Below, piece after piece: positions 23,654 to 33,612 of a DNA stretch of 64,000 nt. Source of the stretch: Chitinophagaceae bacterium UBA4411 (lineage in GTDB: Bacteria > Bacteroidota > Bacteroidia > Chitinophagales > Chitinophagaceae); contig DGQP01000016.1 in assembly GCA_002400415.1 (NCBI GenBank), positions 1 to 64,000 on the forward strand, in the 5' to 3' direction. A program made the position numbers and the translations under genes. The notes beneath the pieces are model-generated. The model was not told where the DNA came from, ran no database searches, and saw nothing but the letters and a program-made list of their open reading frames with translations. Position 1 is the stretch's first letter; each line of letters opens with the position of its first letter.

Positions 23654-25696
23654 TTAAATTTTAACCAGTACAGATACCCATCCGTTCCGGCCCGCTCCGT
23701 TGATGCCGGAACCATGTGTTCTGTAATCTTTGTTGAATAAATTTTGTAGCCCGATATTCAGCTGTACTGCCGGCAGCGTGTACCCGGCATAGCAATTAAT
23801 GATGTTCCAGCCCGGTGTGCCCCCGGCAGGAATGCGGTTATCATCTTTATCGCCCTGTGCTAATCTTTTCTGCTGCGCCGCAAACAAGAGCTCTGCAGCA
23901 GCAAACCATTTATTTTTCCTGTAACTGCTCATAAAACGGCCGTTGAAGGGAGGTATCCTGCGCAATGGTTCATCCTTGCTCAAACTTTCCCCGAAGGCGT
24001 AAGCCATACCTCCCCTGACAGTTAACGATTTTGTCAGGTTCCAGTTCCAGTCGGTCTCAAATCCTTTGATGTAAGCCGCTTCTGTATTTTCTTTCTGATA
24101 AACCTGGTAGCCACTGATCATTTGCCCGTCCACTTTAACCCGGGTAATAAGATCAGACAGGTGCATATAATATGCAGCGATAGTCCCGTTCAACCGTTTG
24201 GTCTGCCACTTGTATCCAAGTTCGGTATGCTGTGATTTTTCCGGGCGAAGATCAGCCGTGGGAACTTCATACCTGAAATCAACAATGCCCAGCGTCCCCA
24301 TATCATCCACGTTAGGAGCCCGGTAACCACTGCTAAAAGCAATATAAACAGTCTGTTTCCTGCTGAGCTGGTACATCAGCGCAATATTCCCAACCAGCGC
24401 TGAAGGTGATATGTTTACATTACCCAGTGTTGTATCGGGTATATGGATATCAAACAGGTTGTACCGCAGGCCCGCATCAAGAATCCATTTGGCGTAAGAG
24501 AAATGATGTAATGTATAGAGGGAATAATTCCCATAGCGGGAATCATCCGGGTATAATCCTCTTTTTGTAACACCTGCTCCCGTTTGCGTATTGATGTCTT
24601 CTCTTGTACTTCCCACCCGGTCAGTATACAATTCAATTCCGGAATTAGCAGTCCACAGTTTATTGAATTCCGAAAAAATATCTGCTGTAAATCCAGCCGA
24701 ACCGATCTTATCTCTTTCTTTCCGGAGGCTGTTGCTTCCATTTTTACGGTTGTCACGGCCCTCCAGGTTGTGCTGGTACGAAACGGTCAGTTCTGTTTCT
24801 TTCAGCAGCATTGATTTTCCTTTTATATTCAGCCTGGCATAACTGAGCAGGCGCTGCTGGGGATTCATTTCATTGATAGCAAAATTCTCCAGCACTACTT
24901 TGTGATAAACCGGGACATGCTGTTGCTGTAGAAACTGGTTTGCTATTGTCAGCTGTATATTTTGCCGCAGTAAAAACCTGGCTTTAATATCGAATGACCA
25001 TTCATCATAACCGGATGGTGTTTGCTTCCCCGTGGTATCTCCCCCGATGATATCACCAAAATCTTTCTTTACAATTCCTGCAATCAGTGCAAATTTATTT
25101 CCCGAATAAACCGCTTCTCCCCGGCCGGTCTTCTCCATTCCTCCTGTCATATACCTGGCAGCAACCCTGCCATTCCATACTTGTTTACCAGCCGTAAATT
25201 GTGGCTCACGGGTGAGGATGTGTACCACTCCGCCGATGGCATCTGTTCCATATTGTACAGAGCCGGTTCCTTTGGCCACTTCTATTTTTTTGATCGTAAA
25301 GGCATCAATGGTATTGAGGTATTGATTGGGACCATAGCGGAAAGTGGAATTATTGAGCCGTATTCCGTCCACCAGTATCAGTGTCTGGTTGCCGGTAACC
25401 CCTCTCACGAAAGGAGAGCCCCCGCCATGATTTGTTTTTTGCACAAACACCCCATTCATTCCCATCAGGGCTTCGGGTGTACTCCGTGGCCCCAGTTCAT
25501 CCATTTCATTCCTGTTAATTGTACCCACGGAGTAAGGCACCAGTATATTTTGCTGCTGGTGACGCTGCGCTGTCAGCACTACTTCCCCGAGGGAACGGCT
25601 GGTTGTATCCTTTTGTTCAGGGTCTTCTTGTTGCGCCATAACGGGCAGGCTGCACGCGGATACTATTGTAGTCAATAAAAATAAACTCCGTCTCAT
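23654..25696 (-). CDS. TonB-dependent outer-membrane receptor of the phosphonate operon
   Basis: 680 aa. Signal peptide (TTIVSACSLPVMAQ), no carboxypeptidase-like N-domain, then the TonB box/plug (SLGEVVLTAQRHQQ; GMNGVFVQKTNHGGGSPFVR; TGNQTLILVDGIRLNN; GTGSVQYGTDAIGGVV) and a barrel ending in GRNGWVSVLVKI. The size and plug resemble small-molecule (cobalamin/siderophore-like) receptors rather than SusC. It starts 3 bp before the stop-side neighbour (25700) and is followed after 4 bp by the PhnZ-like gene, so it probably imports the phosphonate or headgroup that the downstream enzymes use. Confidence 0.85.
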   Translation of the reverse strand: MRRSLFLLTTIVSACSLPVMAQQEDPEQKDTTSRSLGEVVLTAQRHQQQNILVPYSVGTINRNEMDELGPRSTPEALMGMNGVFVQKTNHGGGSPFVRGVTGNQTLILVDGIRLNNSTFRYGPNQYLNTIDAFTIKKIEVAKGTGSVQYGTDAIGGVVHILTREPQFTAGKQVWNGRVAARYMTGGMEKTGRGEAVYSGNKFALIAGIVKKDFGDIIGGDTTGKQTPSGYDEWSFDIKARFLLRQNIQLTIANQFLQQQHVPVYHKVVLENFAINEMNPQQRLLSYARLNIKGKSMLLKETELTVSYQHNLEGRDNRKNGSNSLRKERDKIGSAGFTADIFSEFNKLWTANSGIELYTDRVGSTREDINTQTGAGVTKRGLYPDDSRYGNYSLYTLHHFSYAKWILDAGLRYNLFDIHIPDTTLGNVNISPSALVGNIALMYQLSRKQTVYIAFSSGYRAPNVDDMGTLGIVDFRYEVPTADLRPEKSQHTELGYKWQTKRLNGTIAAYYMHLSDLITRVKVDGQMISGYQVYQKENTEAAYIKGFETDWNWNLTKSLTVRGGMAYAFGESLSKDEPLRRIPPFNGRFMSSYRKNKWFAAAELLFAAQQKRLAQGDKDDNRIPAGGTPGWNIINCYAGYTLPAVQLNIGLQNLFNKDYRTHGSGINGAGRNGWVSVLVKI

Positions 25697-25699
25697 TTG

Positions 25700-28117
25700 T
25701 TAATCGTCTTTCTTTTCAACCATTTTAATAAATGCACTTCTCCTCGGGGCCGGCATGGCGCTATTCTCGCCTTTAACCGCTTTCCAGATTACTTCGCTGA
25801 AAACAAGATCCGGTATCCGGTCTTCCTTACTGAAATCCAAAGTTTCGCTCAACCTGGAAGTCGCTGTATTTTTTGTATTAATTTCTGTAAGGTCAACCCG
25901 GGCAGGAACTGATTGAAACGGTGTGAGATCAGGTGTGGCGGAAAAACATCTCCACATAGGTTCTGCTGCCGCATCATACTGGCTCATGGGTGGTAACCCA
26001 AGTATCAGTTCAATAGTCCGCAACATCGAAGAAGTGGAATACAGGGTGTGATCCACCAGTTTTCTTTTTACAAATCCGCCTGCCACATAAGCTGTGCTCC
26101 TGTGTGCATCCACATGATCAGGCCCGCTTTGTGCATCATCCTCCAGTATGAAAATGGCAGTCTCTTTCCAGATCGGGCTGTTGGATAAGTATTCAACAAA
26201 TAAACCTACTGCCAGGTCATTATCCGCCACATGCGCAAAAGGTGTTGGCCTACCTAACCTTGAGCCTTCTGTATGATCATTAATAAACCGCAGTGAGTTG
26301 AACCGGGGAACTGCGTTTGCCTGCAACAGGGAATCAAATTCTCTTTTCCATTGAAAAAACCGGGTCGTGTCTCTTACTTTTTCATCCCAGCTGGTATAAT
26401 ATGGGCAAAAATGATTTTCGAGTACTTTAATGTTTGCTTTATAGTCATCCGCAAATTCACCATAGGTTCTGTAACTTATTCCAGCCCTTTTGCAATAATC
26501 CCAGATAAAGCCCCGGTCCGGGTTGGCGATCTCCCGGTTACCCTCCGCATCATAGTTGCCACCGCGGTTTCCGTAACTGGTGGGCCAGGTTTTTTCCAGG
26601 TAATCATTGGCATTAGCCGCCGTACTCCAGTTATGGCCATCTGCACTTACTTCCCCGTCCACATAAAAATTATCGAGCAGCACAAACTCCTTTGCAAGTT
26701 TATGCTGGTTGGGAGTAATATTCTCTCCGAACAACACAAGACTTGTATCCCCGTTGCCCCCTGGCATATCTCCCAGCACCTGGTCGTAAGTCCTGTTTTC
26801 CTTGATGACATAGAAAACATATTTAACAGGTGATGTATCGCCCACTTTCATAGGAATGGGATTGCCCGCTTCCCCTTTCGAATGCAGTTCTCCCTCTTTC
26901 GTATAGGGCGTATTCTCATATACTTCTTTGGAGTATACTGCTAATTTTTCTGCAGAGGGTTCATCAATGATACTCATCATTCCTTTAAATAAACCCGCGA
27001 TATACTCGATCTTACTTTGTTGTTTACTATAATCAGCGTGCTGGTAAATCACCTCCTGGTCCGCTTTTGTGGGGTCCGGCCCTTTTACATTGGGCAGGGA
27101 AGAAAAGCCCTTCCCGTTACTGACAAATATTTTTTTGCCAATCACCTTTACGTTAGTGGGATACCATCCCGCTGGTATAAATCCCTTTGCTATGCTGAAA
27201 CCCGGTTTACTGACATCAAACACTGCTAAGCAGTTATTATCAGCATTCGCCACATACAGCGTTTTCTGATCTTCGCTTAAGGCAAGGCCGTTACTCGCCG
27301 ACCCGGTTGGCGCATCCGGGTACAAAGCTGCATTTAGCACTTCCAGTACTTTCCGGTTTTCAATATCAATTACTGAAACTGCATTATCCCCGGCGTTGGC
27401 CACGAAGAGATACTTTCCATTTTTGGATAATAACAATTCATTGGGGTTTTCTCCCACACTGATCTCAGCTGCTATTTTCTTTTGTGCAATGTCGAAGACC
27501 AGCACCTTCTTTCCGCCCCACAAAGAAATGTAAAGCTCTTTTTTAGTACCGGACAGTAAACAGGCATAGGCTGCTTCCCCCAAAGATTGCTGATGAGTAA
27601 TTTTTCCAGACAACAGATCTACCAGATAAAGGGAGTTGTTCTCCTTAGTCACTATAAACATAGTATTGGCAGCATCGTTGAGCTCAATACCAGCCGGCGA
27701 TATTTTCTCCGGCCATTTTTTGCCCAAACTGATGCTGTCAACCAGTTTCAGTTTTTTATTACTGATTGCATATTTTAAGATCCGGTTATCATTACCACCA
27801 CTGGCATAGAGGTATTTTTCATCTGCAGAAAATTTCAGCCCGTACCATGCTTTGTTTACGATCGCCTGGTCCAGCTGTTTTTCCTTTTTAGCATCAATGA
27901 GCTGGATACTCTGCACACTCTGCCCGTTATTCGTTACGGCGATATATTTTTTGGATCCCGATACAGCGATATTAAGCGGCAGGTCACCCAGTGGCAATGA
28001 ACGCCCGGCCGGCGACAGGGACCAGCCATTGGGAAGTATTACTTTCTTTTCCTGCCCAATGGCAAAAGAAGAAAGCAATACAAATGAAAAAGTGAACAAT
28101 TTTATCCTGGAAAACAT
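25700..28117 (-). CDS. Secreted beta-propeller/phosphoesterase fusion (YncE + PF04185-type)
   Basis: 805 aa with signal peptide (FVLLSSFAIGQ). Residues about 30-390 are YVTN/YncE-like propeller blades (KYLYASGGNDNRILKYA, GKYLFVANAGDNAVSVID, KTLYVANADNNCLAVFD). Residues about 430-780 form an alkaline-phosphatase-superfamily phosphoesterase of the phospholipase C/acid phosphatase type: metal-site motif VIKENRTYDQVLGD, FYVDGEVSADGHNW, and ILEDDAQSGPDHVDAHRS. It is one of two such fusions in this operon and is predicted periplasmic or surface. Known relatives release phosphate or headgroups from phosphodiesters and monoesters; acting on phosphonolipids here is inference from context. Confidence 0.87.
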   Translation of the reverse strand: MFSRIKLFTFSFVLLSSFAIGQEKKVILPNGWSLSPAGRSLPLGDLPLNIAVSGSKKYIAVTNNGQSVQSIQLIDAKKEKQLDQAIVNKAWYGLKFSADEKYLYASGGNDNRILKYAISNKKLKLVDSISLGKKWPEKISPAGIELNDAANTMFIVTKENNSLYLVDLLSGKITHQQSLGEAAYACLLSGTKKELYISLWGGKKVLVFDIAQKKIAAEISVGENPNELLLSKNGKYLFVANAGDNAVSVIDIENRKVLEVLNAALYPDAPTGSASNGLALSEDQKTLYVANADNNCLAVFDVSKPGFSIAKGFIPAGWYPTNVKVIGKKIFVSNGKGFSSLPNVKGPDPTKADQEVIYQHADYSKQQSKIEYIAGLFKGMMSIIDEPSAEKLAVYSKEVYENTPYTKEGELHSKGEAGNPIPMKVGDTSPVKYVFYVIKENRTYDQVLGDMPGGNGDTSLVLFGENITPNQHKLAKEFVLLDNFYVDGEVSADGHNWSTAANANDYLEKTWPTSYGNRGGNYDAEGNREIANPDRGFIWDYCKRAGISYRTYGEFADDYKANIKVLENHFCPYYTSWDEKVRDTTRFFQWKREFDSLLQANAVPRFNSLRFINDHTEGSRLGRPTPFAHVADNDLAVGLFVEYLSNSPIWKETAIFILEDDAQSGPDHVDAHRSTAYVAGGFVKRKLVDHTLYSTSSMLRTIELILGLPPMSQYDAAAEPMWRCFSATPDLTPFQSVPARVDLTEINTKNTATSRLSETLDFSKEDRIPDLVFSEVIWKAVKGENSAMPAPRRSAFIKMVEKKDD

Positions 28118-28125
28118 AAGAACAG

Positions 28126-29202
28126 TTATTTAACGATTGTATTGATTGGCTCCTTTACAGGATGTTCCGGCTTAAAACTGAAACCCAATAGCTTGGCAAT
28201 AGTTGGCGCTATCTGCATCTGGTATAATTGTGCCGGATTTTTCATTTCACCTGACATTTCTGTATCGGGCCCGATGGCCGCGAGCCATATTTCATGCGAG
28301 TCGGCAATTTTATCGCCATGGTGTTTCCATTCGGATTTGATTTTATCACCACGACCATGATCACAGGTTACCAGCAGGGTGGTTTGCCCTTTATACTGAG
28401 GCAACGATTGCAATAATTTCCACAGGTCCCCGATCATCGCATCCTGTGCATGGGCACTCCCGATATACTGGTCATACATTCCCGCATGAGCAAAATCATC
28501 GGTTTCATCAAAAGCGATATAGAGTACTTTAGGTTTGTATTCTTTCAGGTATTCCCTGGCCGCAAAATAAGTAATCACATCAGGCCTCACCCCGATCGGC
28601 CTGGTTGTCAAAAACTGCATATCGTTGAGCAGGCTCAGTGCAACGGTATTGAATTTCAGTGTGTCCACATCTGCATTCACATAAATCTTACTGCGCGGCT
28701 CATTCAGGATATAAGGAAATACATCCCAGGTTGAAAATGCGGCTACTTTGCCCCTGTAGCCTTTTTGTTTATTAATAAACTCCAGGACATTTTCATTCTT
28801 ATTATAGATTTTATCATTGGAATTGACGGCTGTATCAGGAAAACCTGTAAAAATTTCGTTGTACCCCGGGTAAGAAAACCAATACGGGTTAGCATTGTCA
28901 ACCTTATTATCATATTTCCGGTTTCCGTAGAGCTGCCCTTGCTGTGCCACCACGTTCCATAAAAAAGGAAAAAGTTTTTTGCGTCTTTCCTCAGCTGTTT
29001 CGGCCCAGAATTTTTCTTTCAGCCCTTTCCGGTCATGATTAAATATACTGTCATTGAGCAACACTTCGTCCACCCCGCCAAAAACTTCCTGCCATCTCAT
29101 TCCATCAAGAGTGACGATCACCAGATTATTGGTTTTATGCTGGCATACGGCAGTCATAGCCATAGATAAAACAAAAATTCCTGCTGCTAATCTCTTTATC
29201 AT
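28126..29202 (-). CDS. Alkaline phosphatase superfamily (type I phosphodiesterase/nucleotide pyrophosphatase-like) enzyme
   Basis: 358 aa with signal peptide (AAGIFVLSMAMTAVCQ). VIVTLDGMRWQEVFGGVD provides the first metal Asp, YPGYNEIFTGFPD the nucleophile region, YIAFDETDDFAHAGMYDQYI the second metal cluster, LLVTCDHGRGD the DHG motif, and HGDKIADSHEIWLAAIGPD the last His. This is the type I phosphodiesterase layout, shorter than PafA/PhoA enzymes. It lies between the two propeller fusions with 8 and 9 bp gaps, so the three hydrolases are co-expressed and could act in sequence (diester, then monoester). The substrate is not known. Confidence 0.85.
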   Translation of the reverse strand: MIKRLAAGIFVLSMAMTAVCQHKTNNLVIVTLDGMRWQEVFGGVDEVLLNDSIFNHDRKGLKEKFWAETAEERRKKLFPFLWNVVAQQGQLYGNRKYDNKVDNANPYWFSYPGYNEIFTGFPDTAVNSNDKIYNKNENVLEFINKQKGYRGKVAAFSTWDVFPYILNEPRSKIYVNADVDTLKFNTVALSLLNDMQFLTTRPIGVRPDVITYFAAREYLKEYKPKVLYIAFDETDDFAHAGMYDQYIGSAHAQDAMIGDLWKLLQSLPQYKGQTTLLVTCDHGRGDKIKSEWKHHGDKIADSHEIWLAAIGPDTEMSGEMKNPAQLYQMQIAPTIAKLLGFSFKPEHPVKEPINTIVK

Positions 29203-29211
29203 ATACGTGTT

Positions 29212-31941
29212 TTAGTTATCTTTTTTATAGTGGTCTGTCCTTTGTTCGTCCTCATCATCCATCTTCGGGCCTTGTTGTATCTTTCTCCAGTCGATAGTCC
29301 TGTTATACCGGTTCATGGCCTGCTGGGGATCAAATACACGTTTATCCGGCATTTCTAAAGTATACGGCGTAAAATCTGGTTTACCTGTAAAGAAATCACC
29401 CAGCAAAGAAGCTGTTACATCATACTGGTTCACATACTTCACATTTAAAATATTATAGATGACTTTGAGGATTGAACCAAAGTTGGCATGTGTGTGAGAA
29501 ACATAATTTCGCTTCACATAAGGTCCGGCCATCATCAGAATGCTGCGATGGGCGTCCACATGATCCACGCCACCCTGTGGGTCATCTTCCGTAATAATCA
29601 CCAGCATATTCTTCCAGTATTTTGTCCTGGATAAAAAGTGGAGGATCCTTCCTACAGCAAGATCATTATCGGCCATATAAGAATGCACATAAGGATACCC
29701 GTCTTCCGGCCTTGGCTTTGCACCGTGGTCATTCGGTACCTGCATGGTTACTAACTGTGGCATTTCCTGTTTTCCATCAATCCACATTTTGGTAAATTCC
29801 GATTCAAACTGCTCCATCCTGAACTGGTCAGGAATATTGGTATTGTATCCTGCATAATTATGCGATGTGCGGCTCCACAATGCTTTTTGCATGGGTACCA
29901 TCACAGCATGGGCGGCTCCTGTAAGTGTATCACTCCATTCTTCTCTTACATGGGCTGTTTCATTCGCTTCGCCAAAATTGTAAAAAGATACTTTGTTCCG
30001 TTCCAGCGCTTCCCATAAGCCGCCAATCTCTGCATAATCTTCCGGGTCCATGCTTCCGGTACTTCCGGGAAAACGCCTGCCGGGTGCCTTGGAAAAATAC
30101 CCGGCTTTCTTATTCACACTGGAGTTTGTTTCCACCCATTCATTCGGTATCACGCCCATCATCCAGTGATGGCCATGAATAGATGCATCACTGTCACAAT
30201 AAAAATTATCAGAGTAAGCAAATTCAGAAGCCGCTTTTGTATGGTTGGGCATTATATCAGCACTGCCAGCCACCAGGGAATCTTTTCTATCATATACATT
30301 CACTTTTACACCATACCTTGCCAGCGTCAGATCGCCTTTCCCTGTTTGCAACTGCCCGAGCACTTCATCATACGTCCTGTTTTCCTTTGTTATGTATACA
30401 ATATATTTGATCGGGCTTTGCCTGAGTTTTGGCAATACAGGTAATGGGTTTTTCCTGTCATCAACCACACTTACCGCCTGCATTGTATTGCTGATGGTTT
30501 GTTGTGTATATGCTGCCAGTTGTTTTTTATCCGGCATCCCGATTTTTTGAAAAGTGGCCAGCTGGATATCCCCGACATAAGTTCCCTGGACGGGTTTTAT
30601 AAAATCTTTGCCGCCATTAGGGCCGGCTCCTAATCCCCTGCAACTGATTACATACAGCTCTTTTTCATCTTTGGATAATAATACCCGCGCCGGTCCCCAG
30701 CCGGTTGGTATCAATCCGGTTGTCTGCCTGCTATTCACGTCAATGACTGCAACTGCATTAAAGCCCAGCAAAGCCACATATAAAGTTTTTTCATCTTTGC
30801 TCAGCGCAATGCCGAAAGGTAAGAGGCCCCTGTATTTATCAATCCGTTTATCCGTTTTAATGGGGATGTGTGAAATAATCTTTCTTGTCCTATAATCGAT
30901 CACTGAAATATTATCATTGGTTGCATTGGTTACATATGCATACCTGCTGCCCACGGCAATGGAATTCGGGCTGGCTCCTCCCACCACCTCGGCATCTTCG
31001 ATCATCTGGCCAACCTGGTGTCCTGTTTTAAATTTATCAATCACCTTGTTAGCAGCTAAATCAATAGTAAACACACTCATTGCTTCGGGAGACGAGGGGC
31101 TGCCCACCCCGGGAATTTTTTTCCCATCGATCACGGTTCCTTCAATAGAAGCTTTGGTATTATCACCATAAGGGTGCCAGTTGATCATCATGGAATTATA
31201 GTTCGTGGAATCCATGCCCTCCACGAGCGGATAGGAGTACATCCCAACATTGGCAACAAAAGCCATTTTTTTATCGGGACTTAGCGACAAACCAAAAGGC
31301 TGGCGGCCGACATTAACAGAAGCTGTTATTTTTTTAGTCCCCAGGTCAATCCGCACCATCCTGAAATTACCGCGGTCTAAAACAAGCAGTTCATTATTAT
31401 TTTCATTCAGCAACAGGTCTGAGGTAAAACTGTCCCTGAAGTCTTCCCCGTTTACTTTCCCATTCAGTGAAATGGAATCGAGCCGCTGCATTTTTTCTAT
31501 ATCATAAATAATCACCGCCCCATTATCGCCACCGCTCAGGTAAACCGTTTTTGCATCCGGCCCAAAAGCAACACCCAGAAAAGAGCCGTTGGACAAAGGG
31601 GAGACAATTTTTCCATCATAGGATGGCACCCGGGTATGTTCTAAAGAAGCGAGGTTAATAATGGTAAATACGCCATTATGCAACGTAACAGCTTTTTTAC
31701 CGTCAGGTGAAACAGCCATTCCAAAAGGATCATGTGTAATGCGGATGAGCTGGCCCGCCGGAGTTACAAAGCGGCCGCTGGGCAGTATCGAGGTTCCATC
31801 CTTTTCAATTTTACAAAATGCATTTCCGGCCGGCACCTGTAAGATGGTATGCTGTTTTGCCTGCGCAGCAGAGTTGCCGGGGGAAAAACAACATAGGGAA
31901 CAACAGGCAACAACTATAACAGAGTGTAAGCTTAACCGCAT
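29212..31941 (-). CDS. Second secreted beta-propeller/phosphoesterase fusion
   Basis: 909 aa with signal peptide (VIVVACCSLCCFSPGNSAAQ). The propeller spans about 40-480 (KTVYLSGGDNGAVIIYD, KMAFVANVGMYSYPLVEG, SRYAYVTNATNDNISVID, KTLYVALLGFNAVAVID). The phosphoesterase spans about 510-880: YITKENRTYDEVLGQLQ, FYCDSDASIHGHHWMMG, IITEDDPQGGVDHVDAHRS. It is a clear paralogue of the gene at 25700-28117 but diverged and longer, with an insert after the first metal motif, suggesting different substrates. It is the first gene after the hairpin at 31972-31999 that follows SusD, so its expression may depend on readthrough. Confidence 0.87.
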   Translation of the reverse strand: MRLSLHSVIVVACCSLCCFSPGNSAAQAKQHTILQVPAGNAFCKIEKDGTSILPSGRFVTPAGQLIRITHDPFGMAVSPDGKKAVTLHNGVFTIINLASLEHTRVPSYDGKIVSPLSNGSFLGVAFGPDAKTVYLSGGDNGAVIIYDIEKMQRLDSISLNGKVNGEDFRDSFTSDLLLNENNNELLVLDRGNFRMVRIDLGTKKITASVNVGRQPFGLSLSPDKKMAFVANVGMYSYPLVEGMDSTNYNSMMINWHPYGDNTKASIEGTVIDGKKIPGVGSPSSPEAMSVFTIDLAANKVIDKFKTGHQVGQMIEDAEVVGGASPNSIAVGSRYAYVTNATNDNISVIDYRTRKIISHIPIKTDKRIDKYRGLLPFGIALSKDEKTLYVALLGFNAVAVIDVNSRQTTGLIPTGWGPARVLLSKDEKELYVISCRGLGAGPNGGKDFIKPVQGTYVGDIQLATFQKIGMPDKKQLAAYTQQTISNTMQAVSVVDDRKNPLPVLPKLRQSPIKYIVYITKENRTYDEVLGQLQTGKGDLTLARYGVKVNVYDRKDSLVAGSADIMPNHTKAASEFAYSDNFYCDSDASIHGHHWMMGVIPNEWVETNSSVNKKAGYFSKAPGRRFPGSTGSMDPEDYAEIGGLWEALERNKVSFYNFGEANETAHVREEWSDTLTGAAHAVMVPMQKALWSRTSHNYAGYNTNIPDQFRMEQFESEFTKMWIDGKQEMPQLVTMQVPNDHGAKPRPEDGYPYVHSYMADNDLAVGRILHFLSRTKYWKNMLVIITEDDPQGGVDHVDAHRSILMMAGPYVKRNYVSHTHANFGSILKVIYNILNVKYVNQYDVTASLLGDFFTGKPDFTPYTLEMPDKRVFDPQQAMNRYNRTIDWRKIQQGPKMDDEDEQRTDHYKKDN

Positions 31942-31971
31942 AAATAATGTTAAATAGAAGATTTATAAAAG

Positions 31972-31999
31972 GAGGCGAAACCTGGAAAAGTTTCGCCTC
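31972..31999 (-). terminator. Hairpin after susD-like gene, terminator or attenuator
   Basis: GAGGCGAAAC (31972-31981) pairs perfectly with GTTTCGCCTC (31990-31999) around an 8-nt loop; on the minus strand it is followed by CCTTTTATAAAT. It lies between the SusD-like gene and the hydrolase genes and would lower expression of the enzymes relative to SusC/SusD. The 45 nt before it on the minus strand share words with the candidate sRNA at 39106-39212 (GAGCAG.TTTCTCAT; CATG.GTTAGTA). Confidence 0.65.
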
Positions 32000-32052
32000 G
32001 TACTAACGCATGACGATTGCAAAATATGAGAAAACTGCTCTGCTTGAGACGT

Positions 32053-33579
32053 TTATTGTGCGATCCAGGGTTTTGTATTCAAATCATCTGTTCCCTGTCT
32101 CTGTACCGCAGCTGCCCTGTTCGTACCATTTAATGATTGTTCTGATAATGGATAAATATAGCGTACCGGTACTTTATTATTATTCAGATTCGCCGGGCCG
32201 GGAGTGATGATTGGCATACCTGTTCTCCTCCAGTCAAACCAGGCTTCCAGGCCATTGAAGTAAAGAGATACCCATTTTTGCAAAGCAATCTTTGCGAGCT
32301 TTTCGCTATCAGTTCCTGTTAATGCAACATCAGCCTGTGCCAAATAGCCCGCCGGCATGGCCACATCCAGGTTATACGCAGCCGGTACCACCGATTGCCA
32401 GTAAGCAAAATTAGCTGTAACACCATTGGTATAATAAGTATCTGCTGCACCCGTTGTAATAAATCCTTTCTGGCGTGCTTCTGCGAGGATAAATTGTAAT
32501 TCTGCATAAGTCATCAGTAATGCACGGGGAGCATCCGGTACAGGAGCTGCCTGCCCGTTATCATTACAAACCAAACAGGCAAATGTATAGCCCACTCTTG
32601 ATACATGCTGCACACCACCATTATAAGCCAGTGCGTCCACATCACTTAAACCGTTGGGTATTCCTTCGATTACCGGTGTGCCTGCTGCCACAGACGACTG
32701 CGTGGGTCTGCCGAAAACTTTTATCCTCGGATCGTTCAATGAAGTAAGACGATCAGTTAATGTCTTGCTCACCCTGAATTCATCAAAAGAACCGACACGG
32801 GTTCCATACAAAGGCCATTGATTAGGAGCCGCTGCCAGGTATTTCAGCTCTGCATTATCTGCATTGCTGGTAAAAATGGGATTATTCACCGGATCACTCA
32901 CGATAGCCTGCATCTCTGCGCTCACATTTTTCTTTTTAGATAAGCGCAGCAGGTAGCGCAGGCGAAGTGAGTTGGCCAGCTTTCTCCATTTAGCCACTCC
33001 TGTGGCGCCACCACCATATAAAATATCCCCGTTTAACGTGGTACCGGCAGTTGCTAATACTTCGTTTGCCTTTTTAAGATCGGCAAGGAGACCGGTATAA
33101 ATATCTTCCTGCTTATCATATACAGGCTGATAGATGCCTCCTACCTTACCCTTACCCGCCTCCGAATAGGGAACATCGCCATAGGCATCCGTAACCAGGG
33201 AAAACATCCATGATTTCAGCACCAATGCCACACCATAATAAGGATTGCTTTCATTCCCTTCCACGGCAGTAAATATATTCTGCAGGTTCCGGTAGTTACC
33301 ATACACGTTATTCCAGATACCATTTTGTTCGGTCCAGCCATAGCGGTCTTCATTTACAAACTGGATCTTGGCATGGTGCTGCACCACGATGTTACCGATA
33401 CCCCATGCTTCACTCACCTGCTGATCCATAGTGCTTTTAATGACACCGCTTAATAAAAGGTCAGGCGTTACATCGGTGGGGTTATTATTATTCGTATTCG
33501 TATCTGCAAATTCTTTGGTACAGGCAGCAATAAGCACCATAACTGCCAGTACAGGTATTGTTAGTTTAAACAGTTTCAT
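32053..33579 (-). CDS. SusD/RagB-like substrate-binding lipoprotein (SusD-like_2 type)
   Basis: 508 aa. Lipobox VLIAACTKEF (Cys about 20), then the SusD start (TNNNNPTDVTPDLLLSGV), TPR-like helices (WMFSLVTDAYGDVPYSEAGK; KWRKLANSLRLRYLLRLSK) and the C-terminal block LQKWVSLYFNGLEAWFDWRR that is typical of SusD_2. Known role: a lid that opens over a SusC barrel and captures ligands at the surface. It is encoded 33 bp downstream of the SusC gene. The neighbouring genes are phosphatases and phosphonate enzymes, with no glycoside hydrolases, so the ligand is more likely a phosphorus compound than a glycan. Confidence 0.93.
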   Translation of the reverse strand: MKLFKLTIPVLAVMVLIAACTKEFADTNTNNNNPTDVTPDLLLSGVIKSTMDQQVSEAWGIGNIVVQHHAKIQFVNEDRYGWTEQNGIWNNVYGNYRNLQNIFTAVEGNESNPYYGVALVLKSWMFSLVTDAYGDVPYSEAGKGKVGGIYQPVYDKQEDIYTGLLADLKKANEVLATAGTTLNGDILYGGGATGVAKWRKLANSLRLRYLLRLSKKKNVSAEMQAIVSDPVNNPIFTSNADNAELKYLAAAPNQWPLYGTRVGSFDEFRVSKTLTDRLTSLNDPRIKVFGRPTQSSVAAGTPVIEGIPNGLSDVDALAYNGGVQHVSRVGYTFACLVCNDNGQAAPVPDAPRALLMTYAELQFILAEARQKGFITTGAADTYYTNGVTANFAYWQSVVPAAYNLDVAMPAGYLAQADVALTGTDSEKLAKIALQKWVSLYFNGLEAWFDWRRTGMPIITPGPANLNNNKVPVRYIYPLSEQSLNGTNRAAAVQRQGTDDLNTKPWIAQ

Positions 33580-33612
33580 TGTTTGTAATTTTTAGTTTGA
33601 TCTGATCGTTGA

